Below are positions 9,214-18,904 of a stretch of 64,000 bases of DNA, one piece after another; the stretch's first letter is position 1, and each line of letters begins with the position of its first letter. The position numbers and the translations under genes are program-made. Below the pieces are notes generated by a model, which had not been told where the DNA came from, did no database searches, and saw only the letters and a list, made by a program, of their open reading frames with translations. The DNA comes from Tipula vernalis (lineage: Eukaryota > Arthropoda > Insecta > Diptera > Tipulidae): contig OY282558.1 in the NCBI GenBank assembly GCA_958295665.1, positions 188,024,015 through 188,088,014 of the forward strand, written 5' to 3'.

Positions 9214-11890
9214 TGTTACGCCACCTTTTGGTTATGTAACACTGCTTTTCGTTTGGTCTGGTGCGTGCATATTTGTTGGCTCGTTCCCCTGTAATTCGAT
9301 CGTCTGTATACTGTTGGTAATTCGAGGTAGTATATGTATCTTATACCGGCCATGTGTTTTACTATTCACTACCGATACCACGAAATTATTGTACATTAAG
9401 GGGTCGCTGTGTTGGTGCATTTTGTTTGTTATTTAAATTCGAAGTAGGTATTATTTACTTATTGCAATACCGGTGCATCGGTGATTTGAGTTGATGGTGT
9501 GCGATAGCGGCCGATGTAGCGAAGGGTTACTGAGAGAGAGTGGGGATAGTGAACGTTCGAGAAAGAAATGAGAGAAACAAGAATAAAGAAGAAGAGAGAA
9601 AAGAAAATAAAGAGCGTCGGGTGAAAAACTTTTTTTTGGCAGTTCAGTTTTGGATCTTGATTGAGTCGAGACAAGTTTTTTTTGGAATTTTTATTTTTTT
9701 TATTTTTTTCCTCCATGATTAGGAGTCGAAAATTCGGTTTTTTTTATATATATGAGTTAAATGTGCCAAAACAAAAAAAAAAAAAAAACTAATATTAAAT
9801 GAAAAATCTATCGTATTGGTGTATATGAAATAATAAATAAAAGACTATTGTGTGTCACAAAACTATAATTCGATTAATAATAAATGAATATTATATCTTA
9901 GTTTAATTAAAAGTTGTATTTTTGTTGAAATAAAAAAAAACATTGAATAAAGACTTAAATATTAAATAAAGTTGGTGTAAGTTAAAACAAAAAAAAACCG
10001 TTATTTTTATTGTTGGAGTGTTGTTATGGTCAGTGAAGTTTTTTTGACATTTATTTTTGGTGTGTTGCGCAATAAATAGCACAGGTGTGCCCTCATTAAC
10101 GCAATTTCTTAATTGGTGGCCATACGATTTACGACGTTATTTACCAAAAGTCGTAACCAAGATTGTGGTAAACAGACCGGTGTGCTATTGCCGTTGTCGC
10201 AGTTATTCGTTTATGACCAACATCAGTGAGGTTACCGTTTAGGTCATTACGTTGACAGTGTCGTTTTCGTGGTTTCTACGCCACCGTGGCTACAATTTAT
10301 GGTGTCTCTACGATAGTGCAACGATAATTTGGACAGTTTGTAAAATTCCAGGCGGCGATTGACGTGAGGTTCTTCGGGCGCGTGCAAGTGGCGCAATTAT
10401 TGTATGTCGCTAATATATATATATACGGTTACTACGATAGTATTACTACCGTCAGCGCAATTTTTAAGTCAACACATGCTACAGTTTTGGATGTAAGCCG
10501 TTTGTCGTTCCGGTTGTTGAAATTGTAGTCATTACGTCAGCCTTCAACGACTATTCAGTTGCGGGTCTTCTTGTACGAGCCGTTAGCGCACACCTTTTAG
10601 TTTTTTTGTTGGTGCGCCAACAACATCTAGAAGAAAAACCCGTTATTATTAAAAGCTGTCACCGCCATCGCTTTATCTTCGAGGTTAGCGGAATTCCGTG
10701 ATGCAATGGAAATGTTGCACATTAAGCACCTTTAATACGACGGGTAGCGGTTACCGAAGTAAATGTTACCACGAGTGCAGCCTTGGGAAAGAAGCAACAC
10801 CAAACACAATTGGATAAATCGTTCGTTTTTTTTGCTTATTTAATTTGTATATTATTTGTATTATTATTATTATTTATTATTATTATTTATTACTATTAGT
10901 TTTCTTAGCTTCTTATATTTTTTTTTTTTTTTGATTATTGGTTTTCTTAGGTTCATGTTTTCTTGATGTACATATGTATATAACGTAGGAAAAAGAAAAC
11001 TTTACAAAAAAAAATATTGTTAAATAAGCTGTAAAAAAAAAACAAATACGATTAGTTCTTCATTCATATGTCATAATTTGGCACATTTTTTTCGGATTTT
11101 CTTTTTTTTTTATTTTAAAGTCAATTCATTTTTTTTTATTATTTATTCGATCTTGCGGGAATAAATATTAAGATTTTCTTTAGGGTTTATTTTATTTTTT
11201 TGTTTGCTTTAGTTTCTTTGATTTTTTTTCTCATCATTTTTTTTTTCTCTATTATAATTATATACAATATTTGTTTTCCTCTTTATTATATAAACGTTTT
11301 TTTTTCAGCTGTTCCCATACTCTCAGTTACACTTCGGTACGTTCATTTATGGTTGTTTTCGGATCGCATGGGAAATACTCTCCGAGTGGTGGTAGAGTCA
11401 GTTTATTGGATTAGCGTAGGTTTTTTTTTCATTTCTCTCCTATTAGTTGTAGTTAGCTACGATTTAAATATGAATAGTTGTTAATAGCTTGCGTTGAAGT
11501 CGGGATGAGTGATGATGTTGGACTCCTGTGTTCTCGAAGTAGTTTTTTTTTTTTCTTTCCATAATCCTCCGGTCTTGTCAGTCTCTCATGGCATGCTATC
11601 GGAGATTCTGACACGGCACCTGTGTGGACCGTTTCCTTTTGAGGGGCGGTCGCATCCGTATTATAATTAGATTTTTTTTTTCTCCTGTTAAACTAGTGTA
11701 TGTTCCTTTCCTTTTTTTTGGTTTTCTTCTGTTAGTTTTTTTTTCTTTTTGCGGTTATACAAGCAAGGATTCAAGTCTGGAAACCCCCACGCCTAAACAA
11801 ACCTACCCTGAGCTTTAGCCGGCTACAAAATACCGCACCAGACCGCTGGATCTTTGTCTGATAACGTAATCCTTCTGGGATTTCGTTACA
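9214..11890 (+). repeat. 3' LTR of the first gypsy element (complete)
   Basis: It starts TGTTACGCCACC and ends CGTTACA, giving imperfect 7-bp inverted ends (6 of 7). From 9644 onward it copies 1-2251. The stretch just before it (9172-9213) is only weakly purine-rich, so the polypurine tract is not clear; a stronger purine tract lies inside at 9532-9546 (GAGAGAGAGTGGGGA). The small ORFs inside, for example 11200-11484, occur in both copies and look like T-rich chance frames. Confidence 0.85.
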
Positions 11891-12744
11891 AGATATCTAA
11901 TGATGCACAAAGTGACATAGAAGCTGTGGATACGCAGTATTACTCAATTGTTCCAAAGCTACAAGCCGCTATACGGAAAAGATCTAGCACGACTCAACCT
12001 ACCATACATTTAGACCAGACGCTGAATTCTACTCAAACGCCTTCTAGTGATTTTCGGTTACCGCGCATTTCCATTCCCCCATTTGATGGGAACTATAAGG
12101 AATGGCAATCATTTTACGATCTTTTTGGATCCACAGTGCACGAAAACGCAACGCTCTCGCCAGCTCAAAAATTTCAGTACCTAAAAGGACTTTTAAAAGG
12201 TGAAGCATTGGCTCTTGTTCGGCATTTCCAAATCAATGATGCGAACTATATAGAAACATATCAAGAGCTCTGTAAGAGGTATGATAAAAAGCGATACATA
12301 GTGGATTCATTTTTGCAGACGTATTTCGAGCAACCATCAATTACACAGCCATCGTCACATGCCATCGCGCGTTTACATGATACGTGTGATGAAGTAGTTC
12401 GCGGTCTCAAGACGTTAGGCACACAAGCAAAGAGTCGAGATCCTTGGCTCATTTACATTGCAACTCAAAAGATGGATGCCGAGACAAGGCAAATGTGGAA
12501 ATTGGAAACCACGGATATAGAATTCCCTACTTTCGAGAAATTGTTAGCAGTTTTAAATAAGCGAATGGATGCGTTGCAAGATTGTAAATCGGAGATGGTA
12601 AAACGCCAACCTCCTAAGCAAAATGTTCAACAGTCAAAGACTTTGCACACTGTATCAGCAGTAACTTGTGGATTCTGTGGGAAAGGCCACAAAATAGTTG
12701 AATGTTCCGATTTTCTAGTATTAGAAATTCAGCAGCGCAAGTGA
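11891..12744 (+). pseudogene. gag: BEL1 gag fragment
   Basis: About 284 residues of BEL Gag remain, starting abruptly after the gypsy LTR; the apparent N-terminus from 11854 is LTR sequence read through the junction. It shares long blocks with BEL2 gag, such as SSDFRLPRI, the core around residues 60-200 and IATQKMDAETRQM. One zinc knuckle is present, CGFCGKGHKIVEC. The ORF ends at a TGA (12742-12744) created by a local rearrangement. Relative to BEL2, about 47 bases after CAGCAGCGCA are replaced by 6, a net loss of 41 bases. That deletes the first CxxC of the next knuckle and shifts the frame. The protein would be non-functional. It would normally form the particle that packages element RNA. 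Confidence 0.85.
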
Positions 12745-12751
12745 TACACAC

Positions 12752-15700
12752 ATGGTCTACCAGTGTAAATCAAAGCGTAAATGCGATTTGTGTCACAGGA
12801 AGCATAATGTGATACTCCATTTGGAAGTACCTGCAACTAAAGCTGAAGCAACAAATTTCGGTCATGCCAATTCGGTGGCTAATGCTATTTTGCCAACAGC
12901 CCAGATAGCTGTAGAACGTCAAAGTGGTGACTGGCAGTATTGTAGAGCCTTGCTTGACACCGGATCGCAAACATCTTTTGTCACGGAAGAGTGTTTCCAG
13001 CGACTCGGACTTAAGAAGGTAAATGGACGAATATTAATACACTGTCTTAATAATGTTACCTCAGGAGTGTCCAAAGGTTTATCTACTAAACGAATCAAAT
13101 CCACATTCATAGAGGATTCCTATGAGACAACTGCCAAGGTTCTGATAGTTCCAAGGATAACATCTTATCAACCTTCAATTAAGGGACTGAATCGTTTATC
13201 AGATTTGAACAACGTAAGGTTAGCAGATCCAAACTTTAATATGGAAGGCAAAATTGACGTCCTACTTGGGAGCGACATTTTCTTCGATATAATTTGCAAT
13301 GGCAAGAGATATCTTCCGAAGACTAAACTAGTTGCTCACAACACACACCTAGGATGGGTGATTGCAGGAACGCCAATTCATTGTGAAGTTGGCAATAAAG
13401 AAGCTCAATTTAATCTTCATCTGGATGTTGATCTGACTCTCAGAAAATTTTGGGAAATTGAAGAAATCAAAGACGTCATTCACTACAGCGAGGAAGAGAA
13501 ATTTTGTCTTGAGCATTTCCAAAATAATGTTGGTAGATCCGAAGATGGGAAATACATAGTTAGTCTACCATTCAAAAACGACTTACAAAAATTATGTAAC
13601 TCAAAGATTATGGCTGTAAAACGATTTGCTAATTTGGAAAAGCGATTCTCTCGTGATGCTTCATTTAAGAAACAATATTCCCAATTCATGGAAGAATATT
13701 TAGCACTAGGGCATATGACATTTACGGATGATACCGGTGAAGAGCAGTACTACTTGCCACATCACGGGGTAATAAAGGAAAGCAGTACAACGACCAAACT
13801 CCGGGTTGTTTTTGATGGCTCAGCCAAGACAACGCATGGAAATTCGCTTAATGATCAGTTAGCTGTTGGGCCAGTTGTACAATCCAGTTTAGTAGAGGTA
13901 ATACTTCGATTTCGTTCACACAAAATTGTATTCATGACCGACATTGAGAAGATATTCCGGCAAATCTGGGTCAATGCAAAGGATAGCAAATATCAAAAGA
14001 TCATATGGAGGAAAGAGTCATATGAAAAACTGCGCATGTACAAGCTGCTAACAGTCACGTATGGTACGACATCAGCTCCATTTCTACCAAGGCGAGTTTC
14101 CAGAGGCTTCAGAAGTACTGAAACGAGATTTCTATGTTGATGATCTTATGTCGGGAACAAGTAATCTAAAAGAAGCCGAGAAGATTGTTCGGGATTTAAT
14201 TTGTCTGTTGGGAAAAGGAGGATTTAATCTTCGTAAGTGGGCATCCAATAGTTCCGAGCTGATGTGAACTATCCCAGAAGCCGACAAAGACATTCCGCTG
14301 ATTGATTTTGAAAGTGATTCTCAGGCCGTATCAGTACTGGGAATTAGGTATTCTCCAGTAAATGACACTTTTCAATTCAAGGTGAATTTGGTACATCACA
14401 AACTAACAAAATGCAGCATGTCATCTGAAGCGTCAAAAATATTTGACCCAATTGGCTGGTTGTCACCAACAATAATTAAAATTATAATATTGTTCCAGAG
14501 TCTGTGGCTGTTAGGAATTGATTGGGATGAATCATTACCAAATCCAATTTTTGAAAACTACTCAGCGATTAGAGGCAACTTGAGCAGATTGGAAAACATC
14601 CGGATACATAGATGGTTGTACACAGAAGGGCAGGAGTTGGAATTGCACGGTTTTGCAGATGCATTCGAATTGGCATATGCTGCTGTCATATATAGTAGAG
14701 TGAAGACCGAAAACGGCTATAAGGTAAATCTAGTCACGGCAAAGACAAAAGTGGCACCAATCAAAACAATCAGCATCCCACGGTTGGAACTTTGTGCTGC
14801 AGTTTTGCTAACAAGGCTGATGTTATCTGTTTTGGAAATATTTAAGAGCAAGGTAATACTTAAATATCGGTTATGGACAGACTCAACAATTGTGCTGAAC
14901 TGGATATCCTCATGTCCAAGGAGATGGCAGACTTATGTAGCCAATAGGGTTTCCTTCGTTTTGCAACATACCAGCCGCAGTCATTGGAGTCATGTGCCGT
15001 CCTCTGACAACCCAGCTGACTGCGCTTCGCGTGGTTTATTTCCAGATGAATTAATCAATTACAGTTTATGGTGGAATGGTCCACATTGGCTAACCAAAAT
15101 AGACAAAAATTGGTCAAATCAATCTCGAATTAATTCGAAATCAGCAGATGCAGCACTAAAAGAAGAGAAGAAAAATTCCGTTATTTTAATGAATATTGAA
15201 TATACGAACGATTGGCTCTCTGAACTCATTGAGCGCTGTTCAAAATTTTCGAAAATTATAGTTGTAATTGCTCGAATTTTTATATTGTTTCGGAAAAATC
15301 AGCAAGCAGATCAACCGAGAGCTTAGAATTCTCGCAGCAGTTCAATGAGGCTAAACGTGATGCGTTCAATTTGGTCATCCGAAGAGTGCAGCTGAGCAAT
15401 TTTGCATTTGAAATGAATGCGCTCGCGAATAATAAGTCAATAAATAAGAATTTTAAACTATTATCTCTCTTTCCATTCATAGATCAAGTTGGTTTATTAC
15501 GAGTTGGTGGAAGGCTCGATAACGCAGATGTTCCATATGAAACAAAGCATCCAGTTATAATTCCAGCAAAGCATCGGGTAACCAACATGATTATTAGAGA
15601 TGAACATCTCAAACAGCTACATGCGGGACCCGCACTGTTGACGTCAATCTTAAAACAAAATTACCATATTTTAAGATGCAAAGATGCTGTTCGTCGAGTA

Positions 15701-16822
15701 ATTGGGCATTGTGTCAAGTGCGTCCGTTTGAAGGCACAACAACAAAAACAACTAATGGGTCAGCTGCCACAATCCAGAGTTGCTTACAATCGACCTTTTT
15801 TCAAGACGGGGGTGGATTATGCCGGGCCGATATTCATCAAAGCATCAAAATTACAAGGTGCTAAAACTATAAAAGCATACCTGGCACTGTTCGTGTGTAC
15901 GGCCACAAGGGCAATACATTTCGAGTTGGTGAGCGATATGACGACCGAGGCATTTTTGGGGGCTCTACGACGGTTCCATGCACGGCGAGGAATATGTGGT
16001 CATATTTATAGCGACAATGGCTCCAATTTTGTTGGTGCACAAAGGGATTTACAACGATGCTTGATGATGGTGGAAAAAGATGAGATCCTCATGAGGTACA
16101 TAACAACCAATAACATCAATTGGCATTTCATTCCACCTGGTGCTCCCAATTTTGGTGGTTTATGGGAAGCAGGCATTAAATCATCCAAATACTTTCTAAA
16201 ACGAGTTATAGGAGAGACATTGCTTACGTTCGAAGAGATGACAACGTTACTTACCCAAGTAGAATCCATTCTCAACTCCCGACCGCTCTGCGAGATTTCT
16301 TCGGAGGACATGGATCCTTTAACACCGGGACACTTCCTAATTGGTCATCCAATTATTTTATTGCCCGAACCAAATCTATTGGATATAAAGGAGAATCGGT
16401 TATCGCGATGGCAACACATTTAGCGGATGATACAACACTTCTGGCAACGATGGCATACCGATTATCAGGTTAATTTGCAGCAACGAAGCAAGTGGAAAAC
16501 TCCTAGTGAGAATCCAAGAACTGTTGATCTTGTCGTTGTAATAGACAAGGATGTACCACCTACCAAATGGCTCATGGGCCGAATTACTGCAACAATTCCA
16601 GGGCAAGATGGATTGGTCCGTGTTGTAAATATAAAAACCAAATTTGGAGAAATGAAGCGAATTTGCTCGAATTTTTATATTGTTTCGGAAAAAATCAGCA
16701 AGCAGATCATGGGTAGCAATCCAAAAATTGATGATGTAAATTCCACGGTGTATCCGTGGCCCGAAAATTTGGATGCTGTTTGTCCCACGGTGTATTTTAA
16801 GAAAAATGGGCTGTATCTTTGA
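12752..16822 (+). pseudogene. pol: BEL1 pol: protease, RT, RNase H, integrase, in five broken segments
   Basis: Open segments are 12752-14140, 14061-14267, 14382-15326, 15371-16423 and 16427-16822. The first contains knuckle remnants, the protease motif LLDTGSQTSFVT near 12950 and the RT fingers and palm up to FMTDIEKIFRQIW. A deletion near 14090 shifts the frame just before the FYVDDLMSG catalytic box at 14131-14157. A TGA at 14265 is an in-frame nonsense change. RNase H follows, with HGFADA and WTDSTIVLNWI. A frameshift near 15300 precedes integrase, which has the zinc region HCVKC and the catalytic VDYAGP, SDNGSNF and GLWEA. A TAG at 16421 breaks the C-terminal domain. The last residues from about 16664 derive from a misplaced copy of mid-pol sequence (see 16664-16709). 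The catalytic residues remain but no full protein can be made. Confidence 0.88.
16664..16709 (+). repeat. misplaced copy of BEL1 mid-pol sequence (piece 1)
   Basis: These ~46 bases (starting TTGCTCGAATTTTTATATTG) repeat 15269-15312 almost exactly, with one extra A. BEL2 has unrelated sequence at the corresponding 3' position, so the copy at 15269 is the native one. Confidence 0.8.
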
Positions 16823-17275
16823 ATATCAGGATTCTTACAATCACCAATAGCACAATTTAATTAATAATAAAAACTAATTGGTTTTTTATCAAAACGTTAT
16901 AAACCGTATCACATTTCAATTTTATTATATATCTCTCTCTATGATGAGTTGCAAAACAAAAGTTACTCCATACAATAATTTTGTTGTCTTTATATACCAA
17001 AAGGTGCTATAAAAACTATAAAATTACAAAAATTAATATTTGCTATTTTCGAATACTATCGTTTGCGGAATATTCAAAAGATGTCGCATCGATCTACTCG
17101 AAAATAGCAAAATGAATATTATTGGCATTTCAAAACGTCAAAACAAATTGAATTAAACGTAAGTATATAAATTTTCTTTAAATTTAAATATCTCTAAAAT
17201 ATCATAAAATTTATAATTTACTATAATTTTAGGCATGTCCAGCAAATGATGTTTTACAGGGAAACTGCCTCTAAA
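16823..17275. other. non-coding stretch after BEL1, with one inverted repeat
   Basis: The stretch is AT-rich with no recognisable coding. It contains a perfect 14-bp inverted repeat, TTTGCTATTTTCGA at 17039-17052 and its complement at 17098-17111, separated by 45 bases. A further AATATT lies outside each arm. Confidence 0.6.
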
Positions 17276-17325
17276 CAGATCAACCGAGAGCTTAGAATTC
17301 TCGCAGCAGTGCAATGAGGCTAAAC
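17276..17325 (+). repeat. misplaced copy of BEL1 mid-pol sequence (piece 2)
   Basis: Fifty bases repeat 15307-15356 with one mismatch (gcagTgcaat against gcagTtcaat). Together with 16664-16709 it reproduces the continuous block 15269-15356, split here by about 567 bp. The copy runs directly into the tRNA-Tyr-like sequence. Confidence 0.85.
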
Positions 17326-17338
17326 TGTGGACTCTATG

Positions 17339-17374
17339 CATAGGTCGCTGGTTCAAATCCGGCTCGAAGGACCA
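17339..17374 (-). other. tRNA-Tyr 3' half including CCA; extended primer binding site of an inverted LTR
   Basis: Read on the plus strand this is the 3' half of an insect tRNA-Tyr. The T-stem GCTGG (17347-17351) and CCGGC (17359-17363) flank the loop TTCAAAT, followed by the acceptor strand TCGAAGG, discriminator A and CCA (17372-17374). No 5' half is present, so it is not a tRNA gene. Read on the minus strand it begins TGGTCCTTCGAGCCGGAT, five bases after the ACA end of a BEL-type LTR. That is the same arrangement as the BEL2 primer site at 52751. A normal primer site covers about 18 bases; here the match continues for about 36. Confidence 0.7.
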
Positions 17375-17379
17375 ATTTA

Positions 17380-17975
17380 TGTAGCAAGAAAAACGTTTAA
17401 ATAAATCCCTTTCTTTACCACAAACATGAAAACACTTGTTTTATTAAATTTATAATTTTATTAGCACAAACAATTTATTTCCTTTTAATATTTTTTTCCT
17501 TTATTCGATCTATTAGTGCACACAGCTCAATGTTCAAAATCAAAGTGAACGAGAAAATAATGATTAAGCGTTATAAAAAACTGAAAAAGCGCGAATTTAC
17601 TAAAAAGGGCGGCAATATCATTTCAAAATAGTACGTACAAAAATAGTATATTCTACACCAGCACTATCTATTAGACGTTAGATAATTAAATGTTTAATGA
17701 TAGATGGCAGTGATCGATCTTTATAACACTTTCTTAAAAAACATAGAATACATTTCTAACAATTGATCAAATGTCAAAAGCTAATTTGTAAACAAATTAT
17801 TTATGTGAAAATCAGCTGAAATGATAATACCGGGTAAGTTTTCGCTTTTAAATTATAAAATAAATAAGTTATAATATATATATATGCAATACAATAAATT
17901 AACAGCAATAATTTAAATTGATTTCAGAATTATACAACATAAATATAGTGAAAGAAATATAATTGCTGTGCAACA
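17380..17975 (-). repeat. candidate inverted LTR of a BEL/Pao element
   Basis: On the minus strand it would run from TGTTGCACAGC (17975) to GCTACA (17380), followed by a 5-base spacer and a tRNA-Tyr primer site, as in BEL2. It shares with the BEL2 LTR (529 bp) the block ATAGATGGCAGTG (17700-17712) and, about 130 bases further on the plus strand, an intron-like GTAAGT to TTTCAG segment (17834-17927). Overall sequence similarity is otherwise low, so the outer boundary at 17975 is a guess. Confidence 0.5.
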
Positions 17976-18900
17976 CCAAGATAAGTTACATAATTTATGA
18001 AATTATCAATCAAAATATTTACAAATTTTTCTTTTTAGGTGAAGATCTTAAACAACTGTTATTCACAATAATTTGTTATAATAAAATTGTGAATAAGATT
18101 AAAATAAAATATATGTGCTCAAACATAGATGGCAATACGATTCGTAATTATATGTTTTAAATAGCTAGTTTTCAAACATTTACATAGGAATTTCAATACA
18201 ACCCAAATGCAAATAAATTGTTATTTATGAATGATATTTCTTGATTTATTTGAATTTTGTAACAGGTTTTTGTTTATAAAGCGTTAATAAAATGTTCTAG
18301 CTAAAGCGTTAATTGGAAAAGGTTTTTCTATTTTTTGCTAGATAAAATATGTCAAGATAGGATTATTGTCGCTTTATAAAGATAGTTTAATGTTTTTGTG
18401 AAGAGACGTGTGTGTCTGTATTTTTAGAAATTAATTCTATTAATATTTAATTAATTTTCTTAAACTAAATCCCAGACACAACATCTGTTGGCAAAATCTC
18501 GTAGTAACTGACAATTCTTCCTTTAGCAAAATTATAAAACAATGATCGGCCGTCAAGTGCTAGTTACCGACTCATCAGCCATTTAATACCTGATTTTATA
18601 TTATAACTACCACATAACCTCTGGTTGGATTTATTGTGGATGCTTCCCCTACAATAAGGGAAACAAGAGAAAATTTCTGTAGCTGTTACAGTAATAATAA
18701 GCAAATCAAAACGACTGAAATCTCATGAGGTGATTAAAAATTTGATCTTGAGTTGAATTAAAACTCCCAAATCAATCAAGAAATGAGCCTTTTAAGTCAA
18801 TCTTCAGATCAACCTGCAACTCAATTTACAACTAAACATCTGTCTCAATCGCTACACAATCCTAAACGCAATCACCAAATTAACCGCCAACCCAACCTTT
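17976..18900. other. AT-rich non-coding region
   Basis: I see no gene here. From about 18760 the sequence becomes a degenerate repeat rich in AACTCAA/CCAAATCAA words. That repeat continues on the far side of the solo LTR at 20766, showing that the LTR inserted into it. Confidence 0.6.
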
Positions 18901-18904
18901 AACT

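Larger units (their letters stand above)
1..11890 (+). mobile_element. Ty3/gypsy LTR retrotransposon, Osvaldo/Ulysses-like, young (5' end outside window)
   Basis: Two direct copies of a long repeat (1-2251 and 9644-11890) bracket a tRNA-Lys-like primer site, a gag ORF and an overlapping pol ORF. The right LTR runs from TGTTACG at 9214 to CGTTACA at 11890, about 2677 bp. Only the last 2251 bp of the left LTR is in the window. The boundary choice is supported by a related solo LTR at 18905-20761 that has the same ends and a 4-bp target duplication. The two LTR copies differ by about two substitutions (near 376 and 2006) and a few homopolymer lengths, so insertion is recent. Very long LTRs and a tRNA-Lys primer are known for Ulysses and Osvaldo; that assignment is an inference. 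The element interrupts the gag of BEL1 at 11890/11891. The expected right target duplication is AGAT at 11891-11894, but the left side cannot be seen. Confidence 0.9.
11891..16822 (+). mobile_element. BEL/Pao retrotransposon BEL1, degenerate, 5' part beyond the window
   Basis: The region codes, in order, for BEL gag, A17-type protease, reverse transcriptase, RNase H, integrase and a C-terminal DUF5641-like domain. It is colinear with BEL2 (53282-58154). Its 5' end is cut at 11890/11891 by the long-LTR gypsy element. No plus-oriented 3' LTR is recognisable after 16822. The damage consists of two deletions (about 12731 and 14090), an in-frame TGA at 14265-14267, a frameshift near 15300 and a TAG at 16421-16423. 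Confidence 0.9.

Noticed and set aside
9532..9546. GAGAGAGAGTGGGGA as the polypurine tract of the first gypsy element, with the LTR starting at 9547
   Set aside because: The related solo LTR with AACT duplication shows that LTRs of this family start at TGTTACG, which places the start at 9214.
17326..17374. Functional tRNA-Tyr gene
   Set aside because: Only the 3' half is present, the CCA is encoded, and no 5' acceptor strand or D-arm precedes it.
17531..17635. Lys-rich 34-codon ORF (MFKIKVNEK start)
   Set aside because: It is too short, lies within the candidate inverted LTR, and shows no family similarity.
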